Shown: piece after piece, positions 37,062 through 44,995 of the stretch
Numbering within the stretch: the first letter of the stretch is position 1
How the letters are laid out: each line of letters starts with the position of its first letter
Virus record (IMG/VR): IMGVR_UViG_3300049434_000014
Coordinates: 62,001 to 126,000 of that record
Reading direction: 5' to 3' (one strand)
Source: a virus
DNA: 64,000 nt
Made by a program: the position numbers and the translations under genes
Notes under the pieces: model-generated
Told to the model about the DNA's origin: nothing
What the model saw: the letters and a program-made list of their open reading frames with translations, nothing else
The model's database searches: none

Positions 37062-37090
37062 CTGGCCCAGATCCCCGAGGTCTGGGCCAG
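37062..37090 (+). terminator. Hairpin terminator
   Basis: CTGGCCCAGA 37062-37071 pairs with TCTGGGCCAG 37081-37090 (10 bp). Few T follow, so it may be a Rho-assisted or processing hairpin. The next gene has its own start motif. Confidence 0.6.
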
Positions 37091-37101
37091 TGGTGTGTCT
37101 A

Positions 37102-37110
37102 GGGTAGAAC
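37102..37110 (+). promoter_or_regulatory. Start-associated motif GGGTAGAAC
   Basis: TAGAAC ends 6 nt before ATG 37117. No Shine-Dalgarno match. Follows a hairpin terminator. Confidence 0.55.
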
Positions 37111-37116
37111 TAGCAC

Positions 37117-37806
37117 ATGTCAGAAGCAGACCGGCTTGATCCGGCTAAACTTGTCGTGTGGTTAGACTTCGAGACGTCTGGCCTTGATACTGATTGCTCT
37201 ACGGTAATCGAGGCTGGCTGGTCGATTACTGATACCAGTCTTGTGCAGCGGACTCCGTTGCGCTCGAGGTTGTGTGGGTTTGTCCCCATTCCTGGCACGG
37301 CTCGTGCGGTTACGCCTGCGTCTCCTGATTGGATGGACGTAGATGGTTACGTAATCAATATGCATGAGAATTCAGGTCTTGCGGTGGAGTTTGAGAATAC
37401 TTCTCCACATCAGGTTCTAGGATCTTTCGCGCAGTTGGATCGTTTGATTCTCGATGATTTGTTTTCGGTCGGGTGGAATGGAGAGGCTAAGTTCGTCCTA
37501 GCCGGATCCGGGCTCGCTGCTTTTGACCGTAGGATCTTGATCGCTGGGCATTCTGTTTTACAGGATATGGCACATTACCGTGCTATGGATGTCTCGGTCG
37601 CCTACGAGACCGTTGGTTTGGCAGTTCCTAAGACTTCGGCGCAGATGCAGGCGATCTTCGATGCGTGGCCTGGCGTCGCGGGTGTGCAGCGAGCTGACGA
37701 TTCTTGGATCTTTCCTGCAGGTCTGGATCCTTTGCACCGGGCGGGCACGGATGTTGCTGCGTCGATCATGTTGTGTCGGGTGTTGAGGTCGAGAATTATG
37801 GCATGA
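37117..37806 (+). CDS. DEDDh exonuclease, oligoribonuclease-like
   Basis: 229 residues. VVWLDFETSGLD holds the first Asp and Glu, GSGLAAFDRRIL the middle Asp, and HRAGTDVAASIML the final His/Asp five residues apart, the DEDDh signature. Size and HYRAMDVS segment resemble oligoribonuclease/RNase T-type 3'-5' exonucleases. Probably clears short RNA or DNA oligonucleotides. Stop overlaps the next start (ATGA). Confidence 0.7.
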   Translation: MSEADRLDPAKLVVWLDFETSGLDTDCSTVIEAGWSITDTSLVQRTPLRSRLCGFVPIPGTARAVTPASPDWMDVDGYVINMHENSGLAVEFENTSPHQVLGSFAQLDRLILDDLFSVGWNGEAKFVLAGSGLAAFDRRILIAGHSVLQDMAHYRAMDVSVAYETVGLAVPKTSAQMQAIFDAWPGVAGVQRADDSWIFPAGLDPLHRAGTDVAASIMLCRVLRSRIMA

Positions 37807-38321
37807 GCCTTATTGGGTTTGAGAGTCCCTTTCCGGTTGCTGTATCTCAGACGGGTGATACGGAATGGGAGCTTACAGCTGCGATGACTTATCATGGCAG
37901 GTATCAAACGTTTACGGTTCCTGTAGGGCAGACTACGGATTTCGCCAGTGTTCCTGCTGTGCTTACGTGGTTGGTTCCTATCGAGACGGGTATCCCCGCT
38001 GCGGTGCTTCACGACTATCTGTGGCGGGTGAAGGTCCCTGCGAGCGAGTTGGAATACCGGGAGGCTGACGGTATTTTGCGTCAGGCTTTGGGCTCTCTGG
38101 GTGTGCCTGGGCCACGGCGCTGGCTGATGTGGGCGGCGGTGCGCTGGGGCTCTCTGACGCGTCCTGGGGGCCATCAGGGCTGGTTGCGTGATGCCCCGGC
38201 TGTGGTGGCTGTGACGTTGCTGGGGCTGCCCCTCGCGTTGCCTGCAGTGCTTCTGTTGCCGTCGACGGGTGTGCTCACTCTCGCGGATTGGATTTTCGGT
38301 AGGAGTAAACGTGGAGCCTAA
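37803..38321 (+). CDS. DUF1353 family protein
   Basis: 172 residues, ATG 37803. TDFASVPA..LTWLVP, then AVLHDYLW (His-Asp), READGILRQALGSLGVP and AVRWGSL are the landmarks of DUF1353, common in phages and sometimes compared to endolysin-associated proteins. The C-terminal 40 residues have a hydrophobic segment (LLGLPLALPAVLLLPSTG). Function unknown. Confidence 0.65.
   Translation: MSLIGFESPFPVAVSQTGDTEWELTAAMTYHGRYQTFTVPVGQTTDFASVPAVLTWLVPIETGIPAAVLHDYLWRVKVPASELEYREADGILRQALGSLGVPGPRRWLMWAAVRWGSLTRPGGHQGWLRDAPAVVAVTLLGLPLALPAVLLLPSTGVLTLADWIFGRSKRGA
38297..38305 (+). promoter_or_regulatory. Start-associated motif CGGTAGGAG
   Basis: TAGGAG ends 5 nt before GTG 38311, inside the end of the DUF1353 gene. 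Confidence 0.45.
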
Positions 38322-38568
38322 ATCTGATTCTTTGGTCGATCTGCTGCGTCAAACAGTGCAAAGAATTCCTGAGATGACGGAAGAGCAGAGAGACTGGCTT
38401 TACTCGATTGTCTGTGAATGTCATATTGCAGGGTTGCGGCGCGCTGGCGATCGTCTTCGTGCGGAGGTTATTGAGGTACAGCGGGAAAACACAAAGCTGT
38501 ACGCACGGATTGCTGAGTTGGAGGCCGAGTTGGCTAAGCATGCTGACGTCAGTTCAGCTCCAAGCTAG
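38311..38568 (+). CDS. Small coiled-coil protein
   Basis: 85 residues, GTG 38311. Helical throughout with a heptad pattern at the C-terminus (RAEVIEVQRENTKLYARIAE). Two cysteines in a CEC pattern. Function unknown. Confidence 0.6.
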   Translation: MEPKSDSLVDLLRQTVQRIPEMTEEQRDWLYSIVCECHIAGLRRAGDRLRAEVIEVQRENTKLYARIAELEAELAKHADVSSAPS

Positions 38569-38600
38569 CTCCAACCTGAACCAAATTTGGGAGCACGAAG

Positions 38601-39284
38601 ATGCCTAACAATCCAAAGACTAAATACTTCTTTGATACTGAGTTCCTTGAGGATGGCAATACGATTGATCTGATCTCGATCGGTATTGTATGTGAGGATG
38701 GACGTAAGTATTACGCAGTCAATCGTGATGCTGACTGGGTTCGTATCCTTCAGCATGAGTTCTTAATGAAAGAAGTAGTTCCACATTTGCCTTTGTTACC
38801 TGAGTCAGAGTGGTTTAATAATGGTACGTATGCCACCATCCTTAATGAAGATGACCCTACGGTGAAGGCATATGCTCAGATTGCAGATGAGGTATACAAG
38901 TTCTTGTTAGATGATGGTCGCGGTACGAGTCGCAATAATCGTGAGTTGTGGGCGTGGTTTGCTTCTTATGATTTTGTTGCTTTGTGTCAGCTTTACGGAA
39001 CGATGATAGGACTACCTGATGGCATTCCTATGTTCATTCGTGACCTGAAGCAGGAGCATGAGCGGTTGGGTAGTCCCTCACGGCCGTCTCAGGTTAAAGG
39101 GACTGCGCATAATGCATTGTTTGATGCTGAGTATGACTATCATCTCTTTAACTTCTTACGTCAGTACGAGGCTCGTCGGCTGTCTGAGATGTCTCAACAG
39201 GTTTTGTGTTGTTCGTTTGATGTCGGCGAGGCTCACGAGTTGTTAGATGCTGTGTCTGATTGGCGTCCGAATAAGAGGGCATGA
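38601..39284 (+). CDS. RNase AS-like 3'-5' exoribonuclease
   Basis: 227 residues. YFFDTEFLEDG (first Asp/Glu), IDLISIGIVCEDGRKYYAV, then WAWFASYDFVAL (third Asp) and HNALFDAEYDYHLFNFL (His-x4-Asp) match RNase AS, the poly(A)-specific DEDDh nuclease known from Mycobacterium (Rv2179c). Longer than the mycobacterial enzyme (about 170) with an insert after residue 60 and an extra C-terminus. Would degrade 3' ends of RNA. Confidence 0.75.
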   Translation: MPNNPKTKYFFDTEFLEDGNTIDLISIGIVCEDGRKYYAVNRDADWVRILQHEFLMKEVVPHLPLLPESEWFNNGTYATILNEDDPTVKAYAQIADEVYKFLLDDGRGTSRNNRELWAWFASYDFVALCQLYGTMIGLPDGIPMFIRDLKQEHERLGSPSRPSQVKGTAHNALFDAEYDYHLFNFLRQYEARRLSEMSQQVLCCSFDVGEAHELLDAVSDWRPNKRA

Positions 39285-39976
39285 TCTGCCTGGTCAATAA
39301 ATCGACTCTGCTCAAAGACGCCGATGTTCGGCTCATGGCGCGGGCGTGCGCTTCTCAGGTGAAGTTGCATCTGGCCTCGGCGTGGGGGTTGTCGCCGATT
39401 CCGGTTGTCTATCTTTCGAGCAAAGACGATGCCCCTCCAGGTGCGTGGGTGCTCACGGTGTTAGATGATTCTGATCAGGCAGATGCTTTGGGCTGGCACT
39501 CTGAGGATGACTCGGGTCTGTACTACGGACGGATCTTCGCTCGCCCTGTTTTCGACAATGGTGGTAACGCGCTCACCAAGAGTTTGTCTGTGGCCTCGGT
39601 GGGTTCTCACGAGGTGTGCGAGATTTTCTGCGATCCGGCTTGTAATCTCTACGCTGAGATGGATCAGCACACGGAGATTGCGGTGGAGGCTTGCGATCCG
39701 GTGGAATCTGATTCTTACGTGATCAAGGTTGACGGGATCTCGGTTACGGTCAGTAACTTTGTGACGCGTCGTTGGTTCGATCCGCTGGCTCAAGGTGGCC
39801 GCTTCGACTATCTGGGGAAGGTCAACGCTCCGTTTACGATGACTAAGGGTGGTTACGTCATCGTGAAGAAGGATGGTGTGATCTCTCAGCAGTTTGGTGA
39901 GAAGTACCCGGAGTGGAAGAAGGCGACGAAGCAGCATCGGCTGGCTCGCACCGCGCGGAGGTCTCTGCAGCGGTAG
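39281..39976 (+). CDS. HExxE protein, possible metallopeptidase
   Basis: 231 residues. SVGSHEVCEIFCDPACN carries HExxE followed by a nearby Asp, the layout of a reduced zincin site. EVACDPVESDSYVI and VSNFVTRRWF.., GKVNAPFTMTKGGYVIV follow in an order I recall from other phage proteins of the same type. The C-terminus is basic. Fourth HE-type protein of the window. Proteolytic activity is inferred only. Confidence 0.6.
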   Translation: MICLVNKSTLLKDADVRLMARACASQVKLHLASAWGLSPIPVVYLSSKDDAPPGAWVLTVLDDSDQADALGWHSEDDSGLYYGRIFARPVFDNGGNALTKSLSVASVGSHEVCEIFCDPACNLYAEMDQHTEIAVEACDPVESDSYVIKVDGISVTVSNFVTRRWFDPLAQGGRFDYLGKVNAPFTMTKGGYVIVKKDGVISQQFGEKYPEWKKATKQHRLARTARRSLQR

Positions 39977-39979
39977 TAC
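39971..39979 (+). promoter_or_regulatory. Start-associated motif CGGTAGTAC
   Basis: TAGTAC ends 5 nt before ATG 39985 and overlaps the previous stop. Confidence 0.55.
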
Positions 39980-39984
39980 CTTGC

Positions 39985-40236
39985 ATGGATTGTCCTGGTG
40001 CGCTGCCGTCTGACCCTGATGCTCTAAACGACTATCTTGATTCGTTGGTGAGCGCTAATCGTGTCTCGGCACAAGATGCTGACGCTGTGCGCCAGTTTCG
40101 ACGTTTTCTTGAGGCGGTCGCTCCCTATCGTCCCGGTCCGCTGCCGGTCTCTGTGATTCGTGAGTACCAGGGTTACCTTGGGGTCTCTGATGTTGAGCTG
40201 GCAGAGATCGAGCGGCAGCGTCGCACGGAGGGGTAG
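39985..40236 (+). CDS. Unrecognised 83-residue protein
   Basis: ATG 39985 set by the motif. Helical (SDPDALNDYLDSLVSANRVS, DADAVRQFRRFLEAV), then VSVIREYQGYLGVSDVELAEIE, a likely second helix pair. Function unknown. Confidence 0.55.
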   Translation: MDCPGALPSDPDALNDYLDSLVSANRVSAQDADAVRQFRRFLEAVAPYRPGPLPVSVIREYQGYLGVSDVELAEIERQRRTEG

Positions 40237-40239
40237 GAC
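40231..40239 (+). promoter_or_regulatory. Start-associated motif GGGTAGGAC
   Basis: TAGGAC ends 5 nt before ATG 40245. Confidence 0.5.
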
Positions 40240-40244
40240 CAGAC

Positions 40245-40583
40245 ATGACTTCTCATACGCGTACCGTTTCTCAAATGAAGCTTTCGCACATTAAAGGTAT
40301 TCTCAGTACGATCCCTTCGTTTGTCTCTGAGGACTACCAAGGCATTAAGGTTGGTAGTCGTAGCTCTTTGTTCTCAGATCTTGAGCGCATCATGTGTATG
40401 CATATTCATTCTGATCTACATCCTATCTTCTGGATTGCAGTTGCTACGTGGTACTGTGATCAAGAACGTCTCTACTTGCCGGACGTGCCTGAGTGGACTC
40501 CGCTGGATTTGGCGACAGACTGTATCTTAGATGATTCGCATAACATGTCGTTTCCACACTTTGTGCTTTTGACGGAGGAGTGA
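40245..40583 (+). CDS. Unrecognised 112-residue protein
   Basis: His/Met-rich middle (ERIMCMHIHSDLHPIFWIAV), acidic C-terminus. The stop overlaps the next start. Function unknown. Confidence 0.55.
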   Translation: MTSHTRTVSQMKLSHIKGILSTIPSFVSEDYQGIKVGSRSSLFSDLERIMCMHIHSDLHPIFWIAVATWYCDQERLYLPDVPEWTPLDLATDCILDDSHNMSFPHFVLLTEE

Positions 40584-41245
40584 TGACTTCCGTTGCTGAG
40601 GTATCTGATGCGGTTCGTGCAACGCGTCAGAGGCTGTCCGTCCGGGTGGGCGAAGCCCAGGTTTTAGCCAAGCGCGGCCAAGAGTTGGTTAATGAAGTCG
40701 CTGTGCTGTCCGACGAGCGGGCTACGGCTGATCGTGTGTCGGGTGTGCTCTCGAAGATCGGTTCAGAGCGTGACGCTGCCGCTCGGGCTCAGGTCGAGGG
40801 TCTGGTGACGTCGGGGCTGCAGGCAATCTTCGAGGAGAATCTGTCGTTTCATCTTGTGGAGAGTACGTCGAGACAAACTCCACAGATTGACTTCGTGGTG
40901 CGTACTCATTTGCCGGACAGCTCATCGTTCGAGACTGATGTAATGAATGCGCGCGGTGGCGGGCTTGCTGCAGTCGTGGGTTTGTTGTTGCGCGTTGTGC
41001 TCATCCTCTTGACAAGAGCGTCGGGGAAGAAAGCACCAGATGTATTAGTTCTTGACGAGACGCTCGCTCATCTGTCGCGTGAGTATCTTGATGCTGCGGG
41101 TCAGTTCCTTCGGACGCTGTGCGACTCCACGGGTTTGCAGCTGATCATTGTTACGCACCAGCAGGAGTTGGTTGAGTTCGCCGATGTGTCGTATCGTCTT
41201 CGTTTGGATGCAAACGGTAGAACCGTAGCAACCAAGGAGGCATGA
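40583..41245 (+). CDS. SbcC/Rad50-like protein without a Walker A motif
   Basis: 220 residues, ATG 40583 after GGAGGAG. Residues 1-75 are helical with coiled-coil character. Then ARGGG (123-127) replaces the usual LSGGQ signature, VLVLDE (154-159) is Walker B, and VTHQQEL (about 189) is the H-loop. These make the C-terminal half of an SMC/Rad50 ATPase head. The N-terminal P-loop half is missing in this gene and in its neighbours, so the head must be completed by another protein or be inactive. Confidence 0.7.
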   Translation: MTSVAEVSDAVRATRQRLSVRVGEAQVLAKRGQELVNEVAVLSDERATADRVSGVLSKIGSERDAAARAQVEGLVTSGLQAIFEENLSFHLVESTSRQTPQIDFVVRTHLPDSSSFETDVMNARGGGLAAVVGLLLRVVLILLTRASGKKAPDVLVLDETLAHLSREYLDAAGQFLRTLCDSTGLQLIIVTHQQELVEFADVSYRLRLDANGRTVATKEA

Positions 41246-41427
41246 TGGATCGAGAGTTGTTAACTGAGCTGTTGGGCGAGGGTTTCCATACAGCATTTCG
41301 CAAAGCTACTGACTGCGACCAGGCACCAGTCATCTACAGGTTAATTGAAGAGATGCCTGAAGATGACTGGGCCAATGTTCTAGACTTTGTTGCGGATTGT
41401 TTACCTACCGAGAAGTTCAAAGACTAG
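41242..41427 (+). CDS. Small acidic protein coupled to the SbcC-like gene
   Basis: 61 residues. ATG 41242 overlaps the previous stop. Helical and acidic (LLTELLGEGFHTAFRKATDC, LIEEMPEDDWANVLDFVAD). Possibly a partner of the SbcC-like protein by coupling. Confidence 0.55.
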   Translation: MMDRELLTELLGEGFHTAFRKATDCDQAPVIYRLIEEMPEDDWANVLDFVADCLPTEKFKD

Positions 41428-41594
41428 AAGTCGCGATTGCGCCAGGCGGATCGGTTGTCCCAGATTCGAGACATGTCAAACCAGGCTCGCCCAGTCTCAG
41501 CTCGCCAGACACCGATATGATATCCAGAGAACAAACCGAGACCAAGCAGCACGAAACCTCCTAAGTGGAGGATGCTGTTTATGAGATCCCACAT
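41424..41594 (-). CDS. Short membrane protein on the minus strand
   Basis: 56 residues. On the minus strand the ATG (41594) lies 5 nt after GAGGAAAA. WDLINSILHLGGFVLLGLG is a membrane helix, followed by a basic Trp-rich part (RAWFDMSRIWDNRSAWRNRD). It is the only minus-strand gene I can support. Its stop faces the end of the 41242 gene, and its likely promoter region overlaps the start region of 41669. Confidence 0.55.
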   Translation of the reverse strand: MWDLINSILHLGGFVLLGLGLFSGYHIGVWRAETGRAWFDMSRIWDNRSAWRNRDF

Positions 41595-41668
41595 GGCTTT
41601 TCCTCGATTCCTGTCCTTTGGGTACTACTGTAGCAACGTGTCAAGGTGACTCGTTATCGAGGGGTGAC

Positions 41669-41896
41669 ATGATGAGTAGACAAGAAAAGTGGGAAGCACT
41701 AAGTAATATTCAGAAAGCGAAGCGTCAGGCCCTAGGCGCGGTATTCTCTGTTTTTGTGCTGGTGTTCCTGCCCTTCTGGGTGCCCCTGGACGGTATTTTC
41801 AAGATCATCTGCGCGGTGATCGTCGGCCTGTTGGGGCTAATACTGGCTTTCCAGGCTGGTGTGTACTCAAGTTCTACGGACGAGGAGACTAGATAG
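41669..41896 (+). CDS. Small two-helix membrane protein
   Basis: 75 residues from ATG 41669. Two hydrophobic helices (about 24-43 and 45-65), polar ends. Stop overlaps the next start by 1 nt. Function unknown. Confidence 0.6.
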   Translation: MMSRQEKWEALSNIQKAKRQALGAVFSVFVLVFLPFWVPLDGIFKIICAVIVGLLGLILAFQAGVYSSSTDEETR

Positions 41897-42099
41897 TGAC
41901 TGACTCTGCTGGTCCTTATTACGAGATCGTGGATGAAGACGATGCTGGTGTATCTGATTTGCCAGTGCAGGAGATTGTTTGGGTGGTCGACCCTGATGCC
42001 GACCCAATCGTCCCGTACGCGGGTATGGACCCTGACGAGCCAATCGTGAAGTCTGCCGATGATGGTCCTGTCGCGGGCAGTGCAGGGGATCTTCCGTGA
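41896..42099 (+). CDS. Small acidic protein
   Basis: 67 residues, GTG start. Very acidic with Pro and Val (YEIVDEDDAGVSDLPVQEIV, VDPDADPIVPYAGMDPDEP). Reminiscent of DNA-mimic-type composition, but no family recognised. Coupled to both neighbours. Confidence 0.5.
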   Translation: MTDSAGPYYEIVDEDDAGVSDLPVQEIVWVVDPDADPIVPYAGMDPDEPIVKSADDGPVAGSAGDLP

Positions 42100-42356
42100 G
42101 TACTGCTACAGTGTGTATTCCTGGTACGCGTTCTTATCGCGCGGGTGTGACTCGAGGTTACGAACGTGCGGAGCGCATGTTTTCCATGGAGGGCTGTGCT
42201 CGTATCCCTCATCGTTCTGACGTCCTGAGGGGTCTTCCCTTTTGGGTTGAGGGTCATGATGATATTGAGAAGTATCTTGACGGGTATGCGTTAGGATTTG
42301 CACGTCGAGTGTCCGGTCATTGGCCAAACGGTATGTTGAGGACTTTCAATGAGTGA
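42096..42356 (+). CDS. Unrecognised 86-residue protein
   Basis: GTG start overlapping the previous stop. Basic and aromatic (TRSYRAGVTRGYERAERMF, EKYLDGYALGFARRVSG). Overlaps the next gene by 8 nt. Function unknown. Confidence 0.55.
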   Translation: MSTATVCIPGTRSYRAGVTRGYERAERMFSMEGCARIPHRSDVLRGLPFWVEGHDDIEKYLDGYALGFARRVSGHWPNGMLRTFNE

Positions 42357-42912
42357 ACCTGTGCTTGATACACGTGATTACAATGCTGAGATGAATGAGC
42401 TTATTTCAGAGAAGATTCCTGCTGATGGGGATTTCATTCCTTCGCTGGCTGCGTGGAGCATCGTCTCAGCTCTCACCGAGACTGATCCTGAGCTTCTCGA
42501 CGGTTGGCTGCGTTTGCACGCGAAGTCGTTTCTTACGGAGTTGATGCGTGCTCAGCTTCGTTCTCATCGTGCTCGGGTTCGGTCTAGTGCGAAGGCGACG
42601 GCGTTTTCGTCTGCTGCTAAGCGCTTTGAGAAAAACGGTGACCTCGCCGAGCTGGGCGGGTGGATGAAGATTCGGTATGTAGTCGATGATCAGAGTACGC
42701 AGCGTTGTCTTGGCGATATGGATCGTAATGATCTGAATTTCGTTGCTTCACGGTATAGTCGGACGGCTCAGACTCTGTTGCTCGAGGAGGCGTTTCATCG
42801 CGCGCTAGCATCGCGGGTGGGTAGTCTGAAGGTCAGTGAGGTTTTCACTGAGGAGCAGATTAGCGCGATGTATCGTAATCTGAGTGGCAATACGCATACT
42901 GCTACTGCCTGA
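42349..42912 (+). CDS. Unrecognised 187-residue protein
   Basis: Helical (FIPSLAAWSIVSALTETDPELL, KSFLTELMRAQLRSHRARV) with a basic middle (SSAKATAFSSAAKRFEKN) and a sheet near VVDDQSTQRCLGDM. Similar proteins occur in many actinophages without a known role. Array D begins at its stop. Confidence 0.6.
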   Translation: MSEPVLDTRDYNAEMNELISEKIPADGDFIPSLAAWSIVSALTETDPELLDGWLRLHAKSFLTELMRAQLRSHRARVRSSAKATAFSSAAKRFEKNGDLAELGGWMKIRYVVDDQSTQRCLGDMDRNDLNFVASRYSRTAQTLLLEEAFHRALASRVGSLKVSEVFTEEQISAMYRNLSGNTHTATA

Positions 42913-43259
42913 CTTACCAAGACCAGTCACGGCTCATCCGTTCGATACCGTTCCGACATGTCTAGCCTCATCCCGTCAAGTCTTGCCATTGCCGACACGT
43001 CTAAGCACGTCTATTCACGTCCGACATTCCAAGGCCAGTCGCGTCGCGTTGGGCCATATCGCTTCCTTTCCGACTACGCACTTCTGCCCATAACTATTCA
43101 CGGCGACTTCCCGTATCAGGCCAAGTCGAGCCGTTTCGACTACACACTTCTCGCCGCGCCTAGTCGGGACCGACTTCACAAGCCGGATCGTGACAGGTCA
43201 GTTCGAGACCGACTGGGCTATCCGAATCGTTTCTCATCCGACAATGTCAGGAGTGTCTA
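42911..43259 (+). repeat. GAC-unit array D
   Basis: GAC units begin at 42911, 42955, 42994, 43023, 43072, 43105, 43138, 43172, (43192), 43211 and 43240; spacings are 44, 39, 29, 49, 33, 33, 34, 39 and 29. Typical starts are CCGACATGTC, CCGACTACGC, TCGACTACAC and CCGACTTCAC. The first GAC overlaps the stop of the upstream gene. C/T-rich on the + strand. It lies just upstream of the 43.3-45.0 kb block with the RAMP-like gene. Confidence 0.7.
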
Positions 43260-43574
43260 GTGACTATCTCTGCTCAAGAGATTCTTAACTTGCCGATGCA
43301 GTCTAACGATGCGCAGGCAGCTACAGTTGGAGAATACTTGGTTGCACTTGTTAGAGAAGTGTGGAGATTAAATGAGAATTTTAGCGGTAAGAGACCGTTT
43401 GGGAACAGTGGATGGCATTACGAGCTTTACGCACCGTTGGTGAGAGCAGGTTTAGTTGACGGGCTCACTAATGAGGATGGAGAGATTGAAGTTACTGATG
43501 GACGCAGGGCTGATGCGTTGATTGATTTGGCCATCTTGGGGCTCTGGAAGCCCAGCGCGGAGAGCACGCAATAG
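43260..43574 (+). CDS. Unrecognised 104-residue protein
   Basis: GTG start directly after array D (CAGGAGTGTCTA). Helical (ATVGEYLVALVREVWRLNENF), then HYELYAPLVRAGLVDGLTNE. A strong terminator follows. Function unknown. Confidence 0.6.
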   Translation: MTISAQEILNLPMQSNDAQAATVGEYLVALVREVWRLNENFSGKRPFGNSGWHYELYAPLVRAGLVDGLTNEDGEIEVTDGRRADALIDLAILGLWKPSAESTQ

Positions 43575-43585
43575 TCACGGATCGC

Positions 43586-43630
43586 AACCACCTCAGCTCC
43601 CATCCGTTATCTGGGTGCTGAGGTGGTTTT
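43586..43630 (+). terminator. Strong Rho-independent terminator
   Basis: AACCACCTCAGC 43586-43597 pairs with GCTGAGGTGGTT 43617-43628, and TT follows. Separates the 43260 gene from the secreted-protein gene. Confidence 0.85.
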
Positions 43631-43659
43631 GCGTTGTCCCCTATTTTTGAGGAGAGACT

Positions 43660-44094
43660 GTGCTTGCTTACCGTAGGACGGTGCTCGCGGTGGTGAGTAC
43701 TGCGACGCTTGGTGTGTCTTCTCTGCTGGCCGCTCCTGCCTTCGCTGATGACCCATCGCTGCCTGGTGTGCCCAATCCCCCGTCGTGCACGAACCCGCTG
43801 CCGCTGCGGGGCAGTGAGGTCCCGATCTGTGTGACGGTCAATAACCCTCCCGACAATGAGGGTGGCGTGAAGGCTCGCGTTCGGGTCGGAGACGTCTTGT
43901 GTGTGAAGGTCGACGCTCTTACCGAGCGTAAGACTGCTGACGCTCGCGTGATTCTGCCGTGCCCGATTCACTATGTTCCTGTGCCAGTTCCGGTGGAGGT
44001 GACTCCCGAGCCTGCTCCTGTCGAGACTCCTGAGCCCGCTCCTGTTGCACAGGCTCCTGAGATTGTACAGGCTCATTTGCCTGTTACGAATTAA
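43660..44094 (+). CDS. Secreted protein with Pro/Glu/Val-rich tail
   Basis: 144 residues, GTG start after GAGGAGAG. VLAVVSTATLGVSSLLAAPAFA is a signal peptide with an AxA site. The mature part has four cysteines (PSCTNPLP, PICVTVNN, VLCVKVD, LPCPIHY), then a repeated segment with VPVPVPVEVTPEPAPVETPEP. Such tails span or bind cell walls. Flanked by two terminators, so it is a single-gene transcript. Role in the envelope is inferred. Confidence 0.7.
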   Translation: MLAYRRTVLAVVSTATLGVSSLLAAPAFADDPSLPGVPNPPSCTNPLPLRGSEVPICVTVNNPPDNEGGVKARVRVGDVLCVKVDALTERKTADARVILPCPIHYVPVPVPVEVTPEPAPVETPEPAPVAQAPEIVQAHLPVTN

Positions 44095-44107
44095 TTCGTT
44101 TTCCACT

Positions 44108-44147
44108 GAAAGGCCCGTCCCTTTGCGCTAAGAGGGACGGGCCTTTC
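44108..44147 (+). terminator. Strong terminator
   Basis: GAAAGGCCCGTCCCT 44108-44122 is the exact reverse complement of AGGGACGGGCCTTTC 44133-44147. 15-bp stem without a long T run. Confidence 0.8.
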
Positions 44148-44151
44148 GCCT

Positions 44152-44160
44152 GGGTAGTAC
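44152..44160 (+). promoter_or_regulatory. Start-associated motif GGGTAGTAC
   Basis: TAGTAC ends 5 nt before ATG 44166, the start of the leader peptide. Confidence 0.6.
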
Positions 44161-44165
44161 TCGGT

Positions 44166-44231
44166 ATGGGATTCCGGTCTGTGGATACCCCATGTCTCGA
44201 TGAAAAATACATCCAGGAGGAATACTCGTGA
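44166..44231 (+). CDS. Leader peptide before the RAMP-like gene
   Basis: 21 codons (MGFRSVDTPCLDEKYIQEEY plus Ser). The stop TGA overlaps the GTG at 44228, and CAGGAGGAA of the ribosome site lies inside it. The tight coupling suggests translation of the leader controls the downstream gene. Confidence 0.45.
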   Translation: MGFRSVDTPCLDEKYIQEEYS

Positions 44232-44986
44232 CGGTTTCTACTTCGGCTCCTGTCAGTGTGTTTGCAAAGTACCGTGATGTCACGTGGCCTTATAGGTATG
44301 AGGGCACTCTGCACATCGATACCATTGCTGGAGGCATTCCTTCTGACGAGAAGGTTGCTGAGGCATGGTTACGTACGAAGTTGGAGAACAAAGACGACCT
44401 CATTCGTGAGGCCGTTGCTGAGACGATGGCCGCTCGCGGTGTCGGTAAGGAAGAGGCGGCACAGATCGTCGCTTCGATGAAGCACTTCACTGGTTTTAAG
44501 CGTGACAGCAATGGGCTATACATCGAAGGTCGTCAGCTGAAAGCGGCGATCAAGGAAGCGGCGATGATTGCTGTCGCCGCTGAGCGGATTCCCCTGCGCG
44601 GGTGGGGTGTTACCTCGAAGTACCTTAAGGGTTTCGTCGCGGAACACATCATGGTTGTCGATGACATCTTGTACTTGAAGGTGGACGGCACTCCTGCAAA
44701 GGAAGCTACTGGAATCACTCAGCAGTTCGTTCACACCCAGTACGGTTCGGCTCCGCACTACAAGGAGTTCGTGTCCGGTGCTACCATTGATTTCACGGTG
44801 ATTACGGACTTCTTCTTCACCGAGGAGCATTGGATGCACATCTGGGCTACGGGTGAGCAGGAAGGGATCGGTGCCTCGCGCTCTGGCGGGTTCGGTCGCT
44901 ACGTGGTTACTCGGTGGAATTTGGTGACTTCCCCACCAAAGAAGAAGGCTCCTGCCAAGGAGAAGGAAGCGGCTGCAGTTAGGTAG
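44228..44986 (+). CDS. RAMP/Cas6-like protein
   Basis: 252 residues, GTG start coupled to the leader peptide. GLYIEGRQLKAAIKEAA (about 96-112) resembles the strand-helix of RAMP folds (compare the 'IPGSSLKGALR' type). EGIGASRSGGFGRY at 212-224 fits the glycine-rich loop G-h-G-x5-G-h-G of Cas6/RAMP proteins exactly (residues 213-223). Between them is a basic beta region (PLRGWGVTSKYLKGFV). The C-terminal 20 residues are Lys/Ala-rich. RAMP proteins bind or cut RNA. Arrays D and E flank this part of the genome. No CRISPR effector genes are seen. The family call is by eye and needs a profile search. Confidence 0.55.
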   Translation: MTVSTSAPVSVFAKYRDVTWPYRYEGTLHIDTIAGGIPSDEKVAEAWLRTKLENKDDLIREAVAETMAARGVGKEEAAQIVASMKHFTGFKRDSNGLYIEGRQLKAAIKEAAMIAVAAERIPLRGWGVTSKYLKGFVAEHIMVVDDILYLKVDGTPAKEATGITQQFVHTQYGSAPHYKEFVSGATIDFTVITDFFFTEEHWMHIWATGEQEGIGASRSGGFGRYVVTRWNLVTSPPKKKAPAKEKEAAAVR

Positions 44987-44995
44987 TGGTCTGGC

